This document shows, one piece after another, positions 24,549 through 34,956 of a stretch of DNA of 64,000 nucleotides. Below the pieces are notes generated by a model. That model saw only the letters and a program-made list of their open reading frames with translations, had not been told where the DNA came from and did no database searches. A program made the position numbers and the translations under genes. Each line of letters begins with the position of its first letter. Position 1 is the first letter of the stretch. This DNA comes from Distichodus sexfasciatus (Eukaryota > Chordata > Actinopteri > Characiformes > Distichodontidae): NCBI GenBank assembly GCA_032718565.1, contig JAVGVS010000021.1:2617384-2681383 (forward strand). Direction: 5' to 3'.

Positions 24549-26382
24549 TTATTAAATAACATAAAAGACATAACACATAATTTTTTATGCTTAGATGGAT
24601 TTTTGGCACAAATTTAACCGATTAGGGATTTTATATGGTAGTTTCGATAACTGAAGTATTACCTTAATCTGATTATTAGTCATATGCAAATTCACTTCTT
24701 TAAGATAACTGGGCTGGAGTTATTTAATGACTAGTTTCTATCTGTCTTTTAGCTTTGCAAGTGGGGGGCGAAAAGTCAGGATGATTCAGGTTGTTTTTAG
24801 TCAAGCCATAACAAAGGCTTATGCAAAGGCACAGAGAAACCAAAACGTAAAGCATTTCACTGAGTACTGTGCAATCATTTATTCAAAGATGTTTTTGCTT
24901 TACAACTGCTGTTATTTCCAGTACTAATATTGCTTTAAAGAAGGAACTGAACATTTAGTATGAAGAACTGTTGGACTCAAGGTGACACTGGCTCTCATTT
25001 CTAAATCTTGCTAATTTGGTCTGTTTCCACATTGTCTAAATATAACCATGGGGTGTCATCTCCCCCAGTATTCAACACAAACCCAGGTACATGTGGAGAA
25101 CCATGGCTTAAATAAAGCTGCAGCTTTACATACTGTATATACACTTTTTTATTGGACAAGGCTGTAACATAGGTGTGAAGATAGGAATTATTATTATTAT
25201 AACACTATTTTGGTTGATGATATATTGGGAAAGTGTTAATTAGCTATAGAATCAACTTCAAAGGTCAATTGTGTCACTAGACAAGACTAAATATGCTTAT
25301 GGTACCCTAGAGATAAATTGTTCATCTTTCATTGTAATTCAAACTGCTTGAAATTGCCTCTTGAATATAATGAGACAGTTTTACAATTTTTGGTTAAGCA
25401 AAGTCATGAGCTGCTTTTAACAATTAATTGGGCTGCTTTTTACTCATAGACCATGCAAAATTGTCAATAAGTCTGAAAACTCTGTGATAATGCAACAAAA
25501 TGTGTTTTTTTTCCACAATGAATTTGAACAGAGTCTGACATCTTTGGACATGACTGCCGTCTTTTGCTCTGCAAAAATGAACTCTTTAGTGTGTTTCCAT
25601 AAGGCAATGTATATTATTAACTTGTTGATCTCAATATAATGAAGCAATGTTCAGTATTTGTGACGGATAAAAGCCCAGGAGCTTTCCCAGACTAACTTCA
25701 TAAATAATGAGCTCTTTATCATAAAGAGTTACTAAGCTCATCAAACAAACCTAATGTTCTGTAATGTTTCCATATTCATCTGTGTACTTCCTGCTGACTG
25801 CGCCATGGGAGCTTTGCAATCAGTCACACTTTTCGACTTCAGTGAAGCACGGCGTGAGAAAATGTGTCTTCTTACTCAAATGTAGTATGAATTATTTCTG
25901 TCATTGGTAAATAATTAACAGGGGTTTGCTCTGCCTCCAGCTACGACCAAATGCATTATAGAACCAGGCAATATGCTTAAGAAGTTGCCATGACTCTACT
26001 AGCAATTCTGAGAGACCTTCCTCAGCTGTGGAGATGAACATTCCACATGAACATTTTTTTCATGGTCTATATCATGCCTTGGCTGAATATACATTCCTCC
26101 TTGCAAGTGTTTTGTGGTGAATGCATAGAAATACACAGGAAAAACGATTGGATTTCACTCTTTGTTGCTGCACAATATATAGTTGCTGTATTATCATATG
26201 TCTTCCAAATAGATTGTGACTCCAGGGTAATATAAAATGTAATCAAGTTTGGAGGTATATAGTGAAATCTATATGAAATGCATTTACAATAGTTCAATGT
26301 ATTTTGAATTTGGCAATGTTAATTGGGTAAATCCAGTGCACAAAGGCTTTGCGGTGACAAGCATTGTGACTTAGAACCAACT
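24549..26382. other. AT-rich DNA without a recognised gene
   Basis: No mobile element or coding region is recognised. The short frames at 24727, 25444, 26047 and 26067 have no supporting features. Part of 25780-26040 is unrepetitive and might be regulatory. Confidence 0.45.
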
Positions 26383-26753
26383 TATTCAGTCATTCATTCA
26401 TTATTCATTCATTAATCCCTATCAAGGTTGCGGGTGGGAGCGGAGCCTATCCCGGGAACTACGAGCACAAGGCGGGGACCAACCCTGGACAAGTGCCAAC
26501 ACACCGCAGGGCACACGCACTCACACCTTATCGGAGCAATTTAGAGTCACCAATTAACCTAAATTTGTGAGGTAAATTTGTTAGGTAAATGCCTTTGGAC
26601 TGTGGGAGGAAACCTGAGCACTTGGAGAAAACCCACTTGAACATGGAGAGAGCATGAAAACTCCACACAGAAAGGCCCTACAGCCGACAAATTGAACCCA
26701 GGACCTTCTCACTGTGTGGAGGCAGCACTAACCACTGCGCCACCGTGCCGCCC
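26383..26753 (-). mobile_element. tRNA-derived SINE, family B, copy 2
   Basis: Read on the minus strand, the head GGGCGGCACGGTGGCGCAGTGG carries an A-box-like TGGCGCAGTGG, followed by GGTCCTGGGTTCAATTTG where the B box is damaged. The body has the TTTCCTCCCACAGTCCAA block and the element ends in a (GAAT)n tail at 26383-26420. A short AAATTTGTGAGGTAAATTTG duplication lies inside. It sits about 30 bases from the 3' end of a LINE on the same strand. Confidence 0.85.
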
Positions 26754-26786
26754 CCTTATACACTCTGCTTCCAAAAATATAAATAA

Positions 26787-28285
26787 ATTCAAGATTCAAG
26801 ATTCAAGATTCTTTATTTGTCACATGCAAGTTATACAGGTACAACATGCAGTGAAATGTATGCTGATCCGCTCTTTTAACTGTGCCATAGACAAGAAGAA
26901 AACAAAAACAGAGACACAATACAACCTTACAAACATAAATACAACTTAAATACGGGGGTTGGGGTAACAGGACAAAAATAAACTATATACTATATTTTAC
27001 AATAAGGAATATAAAGTTACATGTGCAGAGTTTTTAACCTGAGATTGTAAAATTGTGCTAGGACAGACAGGTGCAATGATGATTTTTTAAAGTGCCAAGT
27101 GCAACTGCAGCATTGTAGGTGGCAGAGTAGAGCATGTGATGTGGACAATGAAATGTGGCAACCAGTATAAGTAATTATCACAATTGAGGTTTACATCACA
27201 GTCAGACAGTCTAAGTTATTGTAACAGTATGAGGTATATATTAGCAGCATATAAGAACATGGACATTTACAGTGTAAGTTATTGTAACAATATGAGGTGT
27301 GTATTAGCAGCATGTAATAACATGGAAGTTTACAGTATAAGTTATTGTAACAACGAGGTATGTATTAGCAGCATGAAATAAGAGAAACAGGCTTAGAAAG
27401 GCATAATGTCCCGGTTTAGGAAACGGATGGCCTGAGGATAGAAACTCCTCCTGAGTCTCTATGTTTTGGCCATGATTGCAGAAGGTGAAAAAGGTTGTTT
27501 TCTGGGAGAGATAAGTCTTTTATAATCCTGATTGCCCTGGTCCTACATCTCTTGGAATAAGTGTCCTGCAGGGAAGGGAGAGCTGACGTGCAGCAGCGCT
27601 CCGCTGCCCGGATCACACTCTGGAGGGCTTTCTGGTCCTGAACACAGCTGTTCCCGTACCAGGACAGAATGTTCTGAGTAATGATGCTCTCCACAGCGCC
27701 AGAGTAGAAAGCTTTCAGAACAGCAGGGGAAACCCGAAACTTTCGCAGCTTCCGAAGGTGGTACAGACGCTGCTTTGCCTTCTTGACTTGAACATTGATA
27801 TGTTCAGCCCATGTCAGTTCCTCAGAGATGTGCACGCCAAGGTATTTAAAGGAACACACCTTTTCCACCGGAGCACCACTGATGGTGAGGGGTCTGTAGT
27901 TGCGCTGTCTCTGGCTGAAGTCCACTACCAGCTCCTTCGTCTTGCTGACGTTCAGCTGGAGGCAGTTTTCCTGACACCAGAGTGCCAGGTTCTCCATCTC
28001 GTCCACGTAGGCCATCTCATCATTGTTGGAGATTAACCCCAACACCACTGTGTCGTCCACAAACTTGACAATGTTGTTGGAGTCATGAGTGGCCACACAG
28101 TCCGAAGTGTATAGTGAGTACAACAGTGAAGAAAGCACACACCCTTGAGGAGCTCCTGTGTTGGTGGTGATGCTGCTGGAGACACACCTGCCCACCCGCA
28201 CCACCTGAGATCTGAAGGTGAGGAAGTCCAGCACCCACGTGCACAAGGGGGTGTTGAGTCCTAGGTCTCTCAGCTTATTAAACAG
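26787..28285 (-). mobile_element. 5'-truncated Rex1/L2-type LINE
   Basis: The element is about 1.5 kb on the minus strand and keeps the C-terminal half of the reverse transcriptase, the 3' UTR and a terminal heptamer tail. The tail is GATTCTTGAA-like, repeated as TTCAAGA on the plus strand (26787-26811). Terminal short repeats of this kind are usual at LINE ends. The 5' break is near 28285, where recognisable RT sequence stops. I could not find the target duplication. A 63-bp tandem repeat lies in the 3' UTR. Confidence 0.82.
27212..27383. repeat. 63-bp tandem repeat, almost three copies
   Basis: Units start with TAAGTTATTGTAACA at 27212, 27275 and 27338, exactly 63 bases apart. Each continues through TATTAGCAGCAT. 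The third copy is shorter. It lies in the 3' UTR of the LINE. Because 63 is a multiple of three, it leaves a plus-strand open frame that is not a gene. Confidence 0.9.
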
Positions 28286-28606
28286 TCTATAATGATTATT
28301 ACTAGACTGTGAAGTCTTGTTTAAGGTATTGTCAAAGCTTAGGAGTGAAAGCACAATTCTGGCATCTAAACCAAGTTTTGAACTGCACCTTTGGGCATGT
28401 GAGGGCATGCCTGACTTTTTTTGAACTGAGATTTTTTTGGACTCCTTGTGGTGCTTCATAACAACTTCACTTTGGGTAGAGGAGCAAATTGATAGTCGGA
28501 GGACACAAAGAGAGCTAAATGAGTTGAACGTGTCCTGCCTGGAGAGAGCATTGAACACCGCTGCTGCACACAGGTCGGTGGAGAGTTGAGGAGGGGTGGC
28601 TGGCAT
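27416..28606 (-). pseudogene. Truncated LINE reverse transcriptase in a chimeric ORF
   Basis: The open frame is 396 aa, but only residues from about 108 onward are LINE. They include LRDLGLNTPLCTWVLDFLT, the GAPQG box at 151-155, the catalytic box KFVDD at 181-185 (family FADD, alanine to valine), LNVSKTKELVVDF, FKYLGVHISEELTW and LPSLQDTY. The first 107 residues come from flanking DNA read through in phase and match nothing I know. The RT lacks its fingers region, motif A and the endonuclease, so it cannot function. The frame is intact to its stop, which suggests a fairly recent insertion. Clade: Rex1/L2-like, not resolved. Confidence 0.8.
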
Positions 28607-29782
28607 AATCTAATTATGTGGACACAACTTAATTCAGGCCCAACAAAGGGCCAATCGATGATAAGGAAGTGCCGGCGAGTAGCTTTGACACCATTCAATT
28701 GGTTGTCAGTGTCCAGCACAGATGGCACATGCTGGCACACAGTCAATTGAATTAGCCAGTACTGCTTCTGGAGTGGAGCTCTCATTCTCTGTCTCTCCTT
28801 CTCTTTTTCCCTCCCTTTCACTGCCTCTACCTCTTCCAGTCTTTCTCTCCCACCTCTGTCTGAAATTTTCTCTCTCTGCCACTCTCTTTCCCTGCTTCCA
28901 GCCTCCCTCTCCCTCTCCCTCTCTGCACTCCCCTCCACCAAATCCTCCCCTTTTTTTTTTTTTTTTTTTACTCTTTTGCTTTCTCTTCCTTGCTTACACC
29001 CATCTCTCCCTCTCTTCCAGTCTTACTCTGCCCATGGAAATGAAGAAACAATCTGATGTTATGCAGGAGTAGTGTACTGGAGTCAGGCACCTCATTATGA
29101 AATCAATACTCATGGAGCTTTGAGACACATGCACACACACCCACACCCACATCTGCTGAGAGGGATAGTGAAATGTATAGTGGTAGCAACGGTACATCAG
29201 TCTATTAAATTAGAAAACTGTCAGATGGGTGGAAATCATATTTAGCTACTGATGAAAAACTTTTAGCCTCATGAATGAGCTGAAAAGTCAAATGAATTCA
29301 GGCAATATTAAATCTTAGCCATTAGAATAACTGGTGCGGAAACACTGTAACGCTATGAAGCACTGTGTTGAAAAATGGTTCTGTAAAGGTATGCTATGCA
29401 GAATTTTTCCTATAAAAAAATTAAAAAATTCTCTTAAAAGGTGGTAATGTTCTCTTAAGATTCATGAGTTACAAATTTGACTTTCCCAGGATTGATCAGT
29501 CACACTGGCTTTTGACTAGAATTCATGGTCGTATGATCAAGTCTGAACATTTCTTATTTTCACATAAATACTTGTTCATGTCTGGGGAAGGGCTTTACAC
29601 ATACTCATAAAATTATAAACTTTATAAATTTTATGAATTATGATTTTTTTTTTATTACAACATAGTTTCACAATAATGATGGACCAATTGATAAACATAA
29701 AACTCAATGTCGCATAGTGCTCAGAGCATAGTGCTCTGAATCCACTAAAACACAATATACATGACTAATAGTTACCACCAGA
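28286..29782. other. Unique spacer with a long pyrimidine tract
   Basis: 28620-28770 is unrepetitive and might be regulatory. 28770-29030 is a C- and T-rich tract with a poly(T) run at 28951-28969. It makes arginine/glutamate-rich and serine/leucine-rich chance frames on the two strands. A CA-rich patch lies at 29105-29155. No gene is recognised. Confidence 0.6.
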
Positions 29783-30160
29783 GGTGGACAGTAACAAAGT
29801 ACATTTACTTGAGTACTGTACGTAAGTACAGTTTTTGAGTGTCTGTACTTCACTTGAATCGTATTTTTATGGAAAACTTATGATTTTGACTTCACTACAT
29901 TTGAAAGACAAATGCCGTACTTCTCACTTCACTATCAAGGTTCTCTGTACTCGTTACTTTTAAATCTGTGAATAAAGTGGGTGTAATTCCCCCTTTTCTA
30001 AAACCTGAATGTTTTGTTTGTTTGTTTGTTTTTGCAGGTGAACTGGTCTGTGAAAAGAGGATAAATAATTCAAATCCTGGTCAAAACCAGTAAATCCATA
30101 AGTCACAATTGAATAGTGAACAAAAACTGGTAAAAAAAAAAAGATTATGGTGTCATTACA
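29783..30160 (+). repeat. Fragment of a dispersed DNA-transposon-like repeat
   Basis: The start CAGAGGTGGACAGTAAC followed by AGTACATTTACTTGAGTACTGTAC and repeated TACTT/AGTA words matches an abundant fish repeat type that I know from many teleost loci. The corresponding inverted right end is not visible, so this appears truncated. There is no coding capacity. The superfamily is not assigned. Confidence 0.45.
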
Positions 30161-31249
30161 TTTTCGTGCGTTGACATGATTACTAAGGACAGATCTGCCA
30201 CAGCTTCATTGAGGGCTTCTAATGCCTGTGCAAAGGCCTGTTGGCCATTTTACATTCTGTTTTTTTTATATTATAAGCTTTGAATTACAGGCAAGTTTAA
30301 ATATCAGATTAGGTCCATACTTTAAAATGCTATGACTTGTTTAAATATGTTTAAGGGTCAGAGCCTAGAGTATCTGTTCCTTATATACTGAGATTTTCTG
30401 CCTCCACTGACAACTCTGACTATTAATGTATGCCGAATCGGACCACTGGGGCAAAATGAAGTTGGAGACAACAGACCTGATCTCAGCTCGGACTCGTTAT
30501 GAATGTATGGTTGAGTGAATTAATAATTAATAAGATATTAAGTAACAATAAACAACAACAAAAAAATTATAACATTTTAATAATTCTTTATAATTTAGGA
30601 AATTAATTATTTTACTAGTCAGAAATGCACATGATTAAGTTCCATCATGTATTCCTAAACTATCTTAGCTCTGTGTATCAGATAAGAAGACAGTCGTCAT
30701 GTGTTATTCTCCAATTAACATATCTAATGCGCCTCACTAGAAGTCAGTTGGAGGTGTTGATACAGCTTTAATGATATTTGGAACACAACTTATTGTCACT
30801 TCTCTATAGCAACGGACAGTTAAGGAAATCCATCTCCGCTCAACGGGTCATGATGGTTCTGAACCTGCTGCGTTTCGTTGCATGCATAGCCATCAGCGGC
30901 TGCTGAGTGCTCTGTGCATGAAGTAATTAAGTACCAGCGCTATGTTGAGGGCCTGGGGGCTGCAGTTAACACTGCATTACCATCAGTGACCTGTTATGCA
31001 TGCAGTATTTTTCCTACTCGTGCAGAAGACTCCTGGCACTGACACCAGACATGTTCACCTCCATTGTACGTGTCATGTAATTGGCTTGTTAGCTAATGAT
31101 ATTAGGTGCAGCTTTTCATGTGGCTAAATTTTGAGGGCAAATTTTAGTCAGCATATTTTTTTTCCTGTATTCTTTATGACTTTATAACATTGATGCATAC
31201 AGGCATACAAAGTAACGTTAAGATAGAGCTGTACATGCTCGTTGTTTGA
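30161..31249. other. No gene; possible conserved non-coding block
   Basis: 30830-31190 is unrepetitive and less AT-rich, with words such as TTATGCATGCAGT and GTAATTGGCTTGTTAGCTAATGA, and has no frame of note. Its look is that of a vertebrate conserved element, which remains a guess. Confidence 0.3.
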
Positions 31250-31388
31250 ATGATGTCATTCATTAATTATTCAAAACGCTTAATCCCAACCGGAGTCGCA
31301 GGGCGTGCCGGAGCCAATCACGGAGACTATGGACGCAAGGCAAAGACCAACCCTGGGCAGATGTCAACACACGGCAGGGCACACATTA
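31250..31388 (-). mobile_element. tRNA-derived SINE, family B, copy 3 (3' fragment)
   Basis: Only the tail half is present: ATTCATTAATTATTCAAAACGCTTAATCCCAACCGGAGT-type wording, GGCAAAGACCAACCCTGGGC, and CAACACACGGCAGGGCACAC. It stops where other copies go on to the CAATTTAGAGTC block, so the head is lost, a usual outcome of incomplete reverse transcription. Confidence 0.75.
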
Positions 31389-32153
31389 TTTGAATAAAGT
31401 CTTTAATTTAAGTCATTATGTGCTGCAATATGATGCATGTCTGGAATTTTTAATTATATCAGTATTGTTGGCCAATATGTGTAATTTTTGGACCAATTAT
31501 AAAATAATTTGTGTGTTTACTGTATTTTATGTAATTGCACAAAAGAGCTTAGCTACATCACTGATGACTAAATGAATTTGTTAAAAGGAAAAATTATGCA
31601 TACATCTTGGGATAAATGCACATTTGTAGTTGACTGTAAGTATGGACCCACACACACACACACACGCATACATTCTCTGTGAGCTGAAAACCTGAGACCA
31701 TCTGCAGAAAAGCTCATCAAATAATACTGTGAACCATCATGACCAACTCCCTCGTCTTTTTCCACCCACACAATATGTCAAAATGAAGCGTTGAACTGTC
31801 CACTCTGGCAGCCCTAGACATCCACACAAAACAGGCCTCTCATCATACTGCAGGAGACCCCAGTGCTGTTGTGTCCCTGTGGGGAATCAGCTTAGTGCCC
31901 TACTCCACACACAGCAGGGACATATCACCACATGTCAGCAAAGCAGTGCAAGACCAATGGCCTAGCTGGGAACAAATGAATCAGCACTATCATGGGACAA
32001 TACACTCCCTAAAAGCTGTATTATTACTATGCTAGTTAAATGAAAAGAGAAACACAACATAATGTGATATATATACATAAAATGATTTGACTACAGCAAA
32101 ACAGCTGAACATTGGTATTATTATCGTTCTAATCAGAATTATTAGATTCTGAT
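31389..32153. other. No gene recognised; short (CA)n
   Basis: AT-rich spacer with a (CA)n run at 31648-31665. 31790-32000 is less AT-rich but has no identifiable content. Confidence 0.5.
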
Positions 32154-32157
32154 TTAA

Positions 32158-32175
32158 AGTGCCCCTATTATGCTT
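32158..32175 (+). repeat. Left terminal inverted repeat
   Basis: AGTGCCCCTATTATG at the left edge matches the inverted right edge at 33087-33101. After the following C the two arms diverge. Confidence 0.9.
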
Positions 32176-32411
32176 TTTCAAATATGATCTTTCATGCGGT
32201 GTGTCATGTAGCTGTATGTGAACATAAACTATCTGCAAAGTTGTGACGCCGACAGTGCACGATAAATGAAGTTTTTGTCTATGAAAAAAAAGAGTCGGCT
32301 CACATTCGCCTAAATGAGTCATCAGCTATTCGAATCTTATTCTGTTACGGCCACACGTCACAAAGTAACACATTTGAATAATGTCCGCCCACGTTCTACG
32401 TCGCGAACAAC

Positions 32412-32729
32412 TTGCCCGCCCACAAACAGTACAATTTCCACGTGGATTACATCATGTCAAGAAGACGCTGTATCCTGCGCTGTGAGAGTAAATTTGTTTT
32501 ACATGCCCTTCCGAAAGATGAATCTACAAAGAATGAGTGGTTAACATTTATTTTTTCAACAACACCTCAGCAGTACAATTCCAATCTTGTGTTGTGTTCG
32601 CATCATTTTACTGATGACTGCTTTTCCAATCTTGGGGAGTACAACACGGGATTCACCAAACGCTTGGTCTTAAAAGATGGATCAGTGCCCAGTTTATATG
32701 GACCGGCTTGCTCCTCTGAACTTCTACCT
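32412..32729 (+). CDS. THAP zinc-finger exon of the transposon
   Basis: THAP domains are C2CH zinc fingers that bind DNA; in transposons they help the transposase find its ends. The frame opens at 32412; a better start is the methionine at 32454, directly before SRRRCILRC. Counting from 32412, the zinc ligands are C20, C24, C62 and H65 in the order C-x3-C, C-x2-H, with the conserved tryptophan at 43 and the closing proline motif GSVPSLY at 90-96. The frame would run to 32879. However, CTACCT|GTAAGTAT at 32724-32737 is a near-perfect splice donor, and beyond it the protein looks non-coding. The exon probably ends at 32729. No stop or frameshift breaks the domain. A start on 32412 or 32454 cannot be settled here. 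Confidence 0.72.
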
Positions 32730-32735
32730 GTAAGT
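32730..32735 (+). promoter_or_regulatory. Candidate splice donor after the THAP exon
   Basis: GTAAGT is the optimal vertebrate donor sequence and falls just after the THAP domain ends. In a full-length element it would join the DNA-binding exon to the transposase exon. Confidence 0.55.
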
Positions 32736-33083
32736 ATGATTGATACGGTAAAATCGAGGCCATCTTGTCTATGTATGGACAGGTCTCCAGAGCTATCGTT
32801 CAGTTATGGCAATGGGCGTTTCGTTTTTTCCGACGCACACTGTAGCGGTAGACCAATCATAAAGGACTGCGCCATCTGACCAATCACAGCAGTGAGGGCT
32901 CACGGAAAGGAGGGGTTTAGACAGACTGATTCATCGAACTGCTTCACACGAGTCGTTTACGAATCATTTAGAAATGGGGTGAAATTAAATCTATTTTTGG
33001 AGAAAACTAAAGTGTTTTTTGACCTTGCATACATGTAAACCTGTTTTAAGAGACTCATAAAACAATATTAGCAACCTTTAAAA

Positions 33084-33101
33084 TGGCATAATAGGGGCAC
33101 T
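33084..33101 (-). repeat. Right terminal inverted repeat
   Basis: CATAATAGGGGCACT, the inverse of the left end, sits directly before the second TTAA. Confidence 0.9.
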
Positions 33102-33105
33102 TTAA

Positions 33106-34623
33106 TTATGAATCACTTAAATTTATAATTAAAAAATAAAACAAATAGTTTATCTTTCAGTGTCTCTCACAGCAATTAAAAATGAAGCTATTCAGCTCAT
33201 TCTCTCTTGTAATTCGCTCTGGAAATCTGCACATGAAATCACTAATTAGAACAATTTGAAGCCATCAATTATGGCATGTGCGCCAAGTTAAATGCTAATC
33301 CTCTGTAGTTGTGGATAGATGTAGTGTATCTTATGTAAATGGTATTTCTATTTTGCTATAATATTTATATCTTTTACAAAATAAGGAGAAAAAGTCATTT
33401 TATTGTCAAATGTGAACTTTAAATAAGCTAAATATTTTAGTCAGTTCCTCAACCCCACAGTTGTACGCAGTGTTTTGGACTTATTGACCTGTTGTTGCCT
33501 GAAGTGCAATACAGAATTTCAAGACATTTTTGGTTAATTTCGGTCTATACATCAGTACACTTTTCCCTGCTGTTTTAATCAGGCAAAAATTCTTTCTTTT
33601 AGGGGACCAATAGCTTTTGTTGCTGGCGGAAATATGTCATGTTGGTATTGTCTTCTATTGTCTTCAATGGTATTGCACCATTGAAGTCTCATTTTTTCAC
33701 ATTCATTAATATATTTCCATTTTAATTTCTGTGACTTTGATTTGTGTCTTTCTGCCTCTTTCAGGCCCATAATACTTATTGTGCCTGTAGAGGACAGCTA
33801 GAAAAGCTGTGACACCTGTATCTAGTTCAAACATTGGAACCTTTAAGGTTAAGCTGACCCTCTGTACTATATAGTCTGGTGCTCATAAATGCTTTGAGGA
33901 AAAATAAAGAAAATTGTAGATTATTATTTAATGTTTGCAATGTATTTTAACAGTGTAATCCCAGTCACTGGAAACACTAATCACAGACAACCCTATTTGC
34001 TAAAATTTTCCAGTTGATGGGACCTGTTATAATGCTGACTTTATACAAGACATCCTGGAAAATGAAAAGCCATGGCAATTTTGCTAGTTTTATATAATAT
34101 ATAAGGAATCTTGTTGCTGCAAAGCCAACCTGGTGCAAACCTATTGTAAATATACTGTACATAATATTGTATTGCGTGTACATGCATTGCTACGGAGGCT
34201 GCACAACTTGATACTAGAATATGATCTATTCTTTCACTCACTCTTGTACAATCTCCTGTACAAAGTACATGTTCAAATTAACGACTGTTGAATAAAAGTG
34301 GCAGTCATTTAGTTCTCTAGGAAAATAATATGTATTTAATAAGCAATTCAGTCCTTGCAATAGAAGTGCCACCCATTGGCTCTGATAAAGTATCAGAAAA
34401 GCCTCTTAAAACGAGAAGGATATAAATTAGACTTAACTGTGTTAGAGAGAGAAAGAGACAGACTGCATCATGTATCTGTTTTACTTGGGTCATGAACTCC
34501 TGCTTATCCTGTGTGGCAACAACAAAGTGCCATATGTACCATTATGAATTAATCACCCCTATTAATCATGAACAAAGAACTTGAGGATGATGTAATTGTA
34601 GACAAGGATAGCTCACAAAGAAA
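33106..34623. other. AT-rich DNA; one candidate exon
   Basis: Apart from the minus-strand candidate at 33579-33784 nothing is recognised. The overlapping minus-strand frames near 33977-34241 look like chance frames. Confidence 0.45.
33579..33784 (-). CDS. Candidate terminal coding exon, unknown protein
   Basis: On the minus strand a pyrimidine-rich CTAGCTGTCCTCTACAG lies directly before 33784. From there an open frame runs to a stop at 33579-33581 and encodes about 67 residues. The composition is lysine-, glutamate- and glutamine-rich with helix-like spacing (for example LKEAERHKSKSQKLKWKYI), followed by FPPATKAIGPLKERIF. This differs from the leucine/serine/phenylalanine-rich chance frames elsewhere. 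No upstream exon, start or polyadenylation signal could be tied to it, and I do not recognise the protein. It could equally be a lucky frame or a fragment of an unrecognised transposon. Confidence 0.25.
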
Positions 34624-34956
34624 GGCAATAGAGTAATACAAAAAATCTAGTGTGAAATGTATTTCTAAGTAGTTATATATTTCACACTAGATTTTTGTAT
34701 TACTCTAATTCTATGCCTACTTACAGACAGACACTCTCTGAAAAACTAAAATATCTGTTCCTTATAAGATGATTTTGGAGTCATTGCACTGTACTTATAT
34801 TAACATTAATTATTTAATCTATAATAAGTAGTTTAATTAATTAATATTAATATAAGTATAGTAATATATAAGTCAGTGCAATGGCTCCAAAATCATCTTA
34901 CGAGGAACGGATATTTTAATCTTTCAGAAAGAGTCTGTCTGAAAGTAGGCATAGAA
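34624..34956. repeat. Compound palindrome (two hairpins sharing an end)
   Basis: Hairpin 1 pairs 34631-34658 with 34679-34705 (GAGTAATAC-AAATCTAGTGTGAAAT and its inverse) around a 20-base loop. Hairpin 2 pairs 34709 to about 34815 with about 34850 to 34956; its arms contain TTCTATGCCTACTT, CAGACAGAC and AAGATGATTTTGGAG and are near-identical with one short insertion on the right. The end word GGCATAGAA or its inverse occurs at the shared join (34709-34717) and at the far right; a shortened form occurs at 34624. There is no open frame. A foldback or MITE-like element is the likely origin. Confidence 0.85.

Larger units (their letters stand above)
32154..33105 (+). mobile_element. TTAA-flanked THAP-encoding transposon (Kolobok-like, non-autonomous)
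   Basis: The ends are inverted copies of AGTGCCCCTATTATG: left from 32158, right ending at 33101. Both are flanked by TTAA (32154-32157 and 33102-33105). The core element is about 944 bp. TTAA duplication is used by piggyBac and Kolobok transposons. The Kolobok superfamily is linked to THAP domains, and this copy encodes a THAP zinc finger, so Kolobok-like is the better fit. No transposase is present. Downstream of the THAP exon it has two GACCAATCA words (about 32850 and 32878), resembling CCAAT boxes. Confidence 0.8.

Noticed and set aside
27184..27400. CRISPR-like spaced repeats
   Set aside because: The 63-bp units are directly adjacent with no unique spacers, and the setting is a eukaryotic LINE 3' UTR.
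28456..29072. Arginine/glutamate-rich and serine/leucine-rich frames on opposite strands
   Set aside because: They are translations of a pyrimidine tract and have no protein family features.
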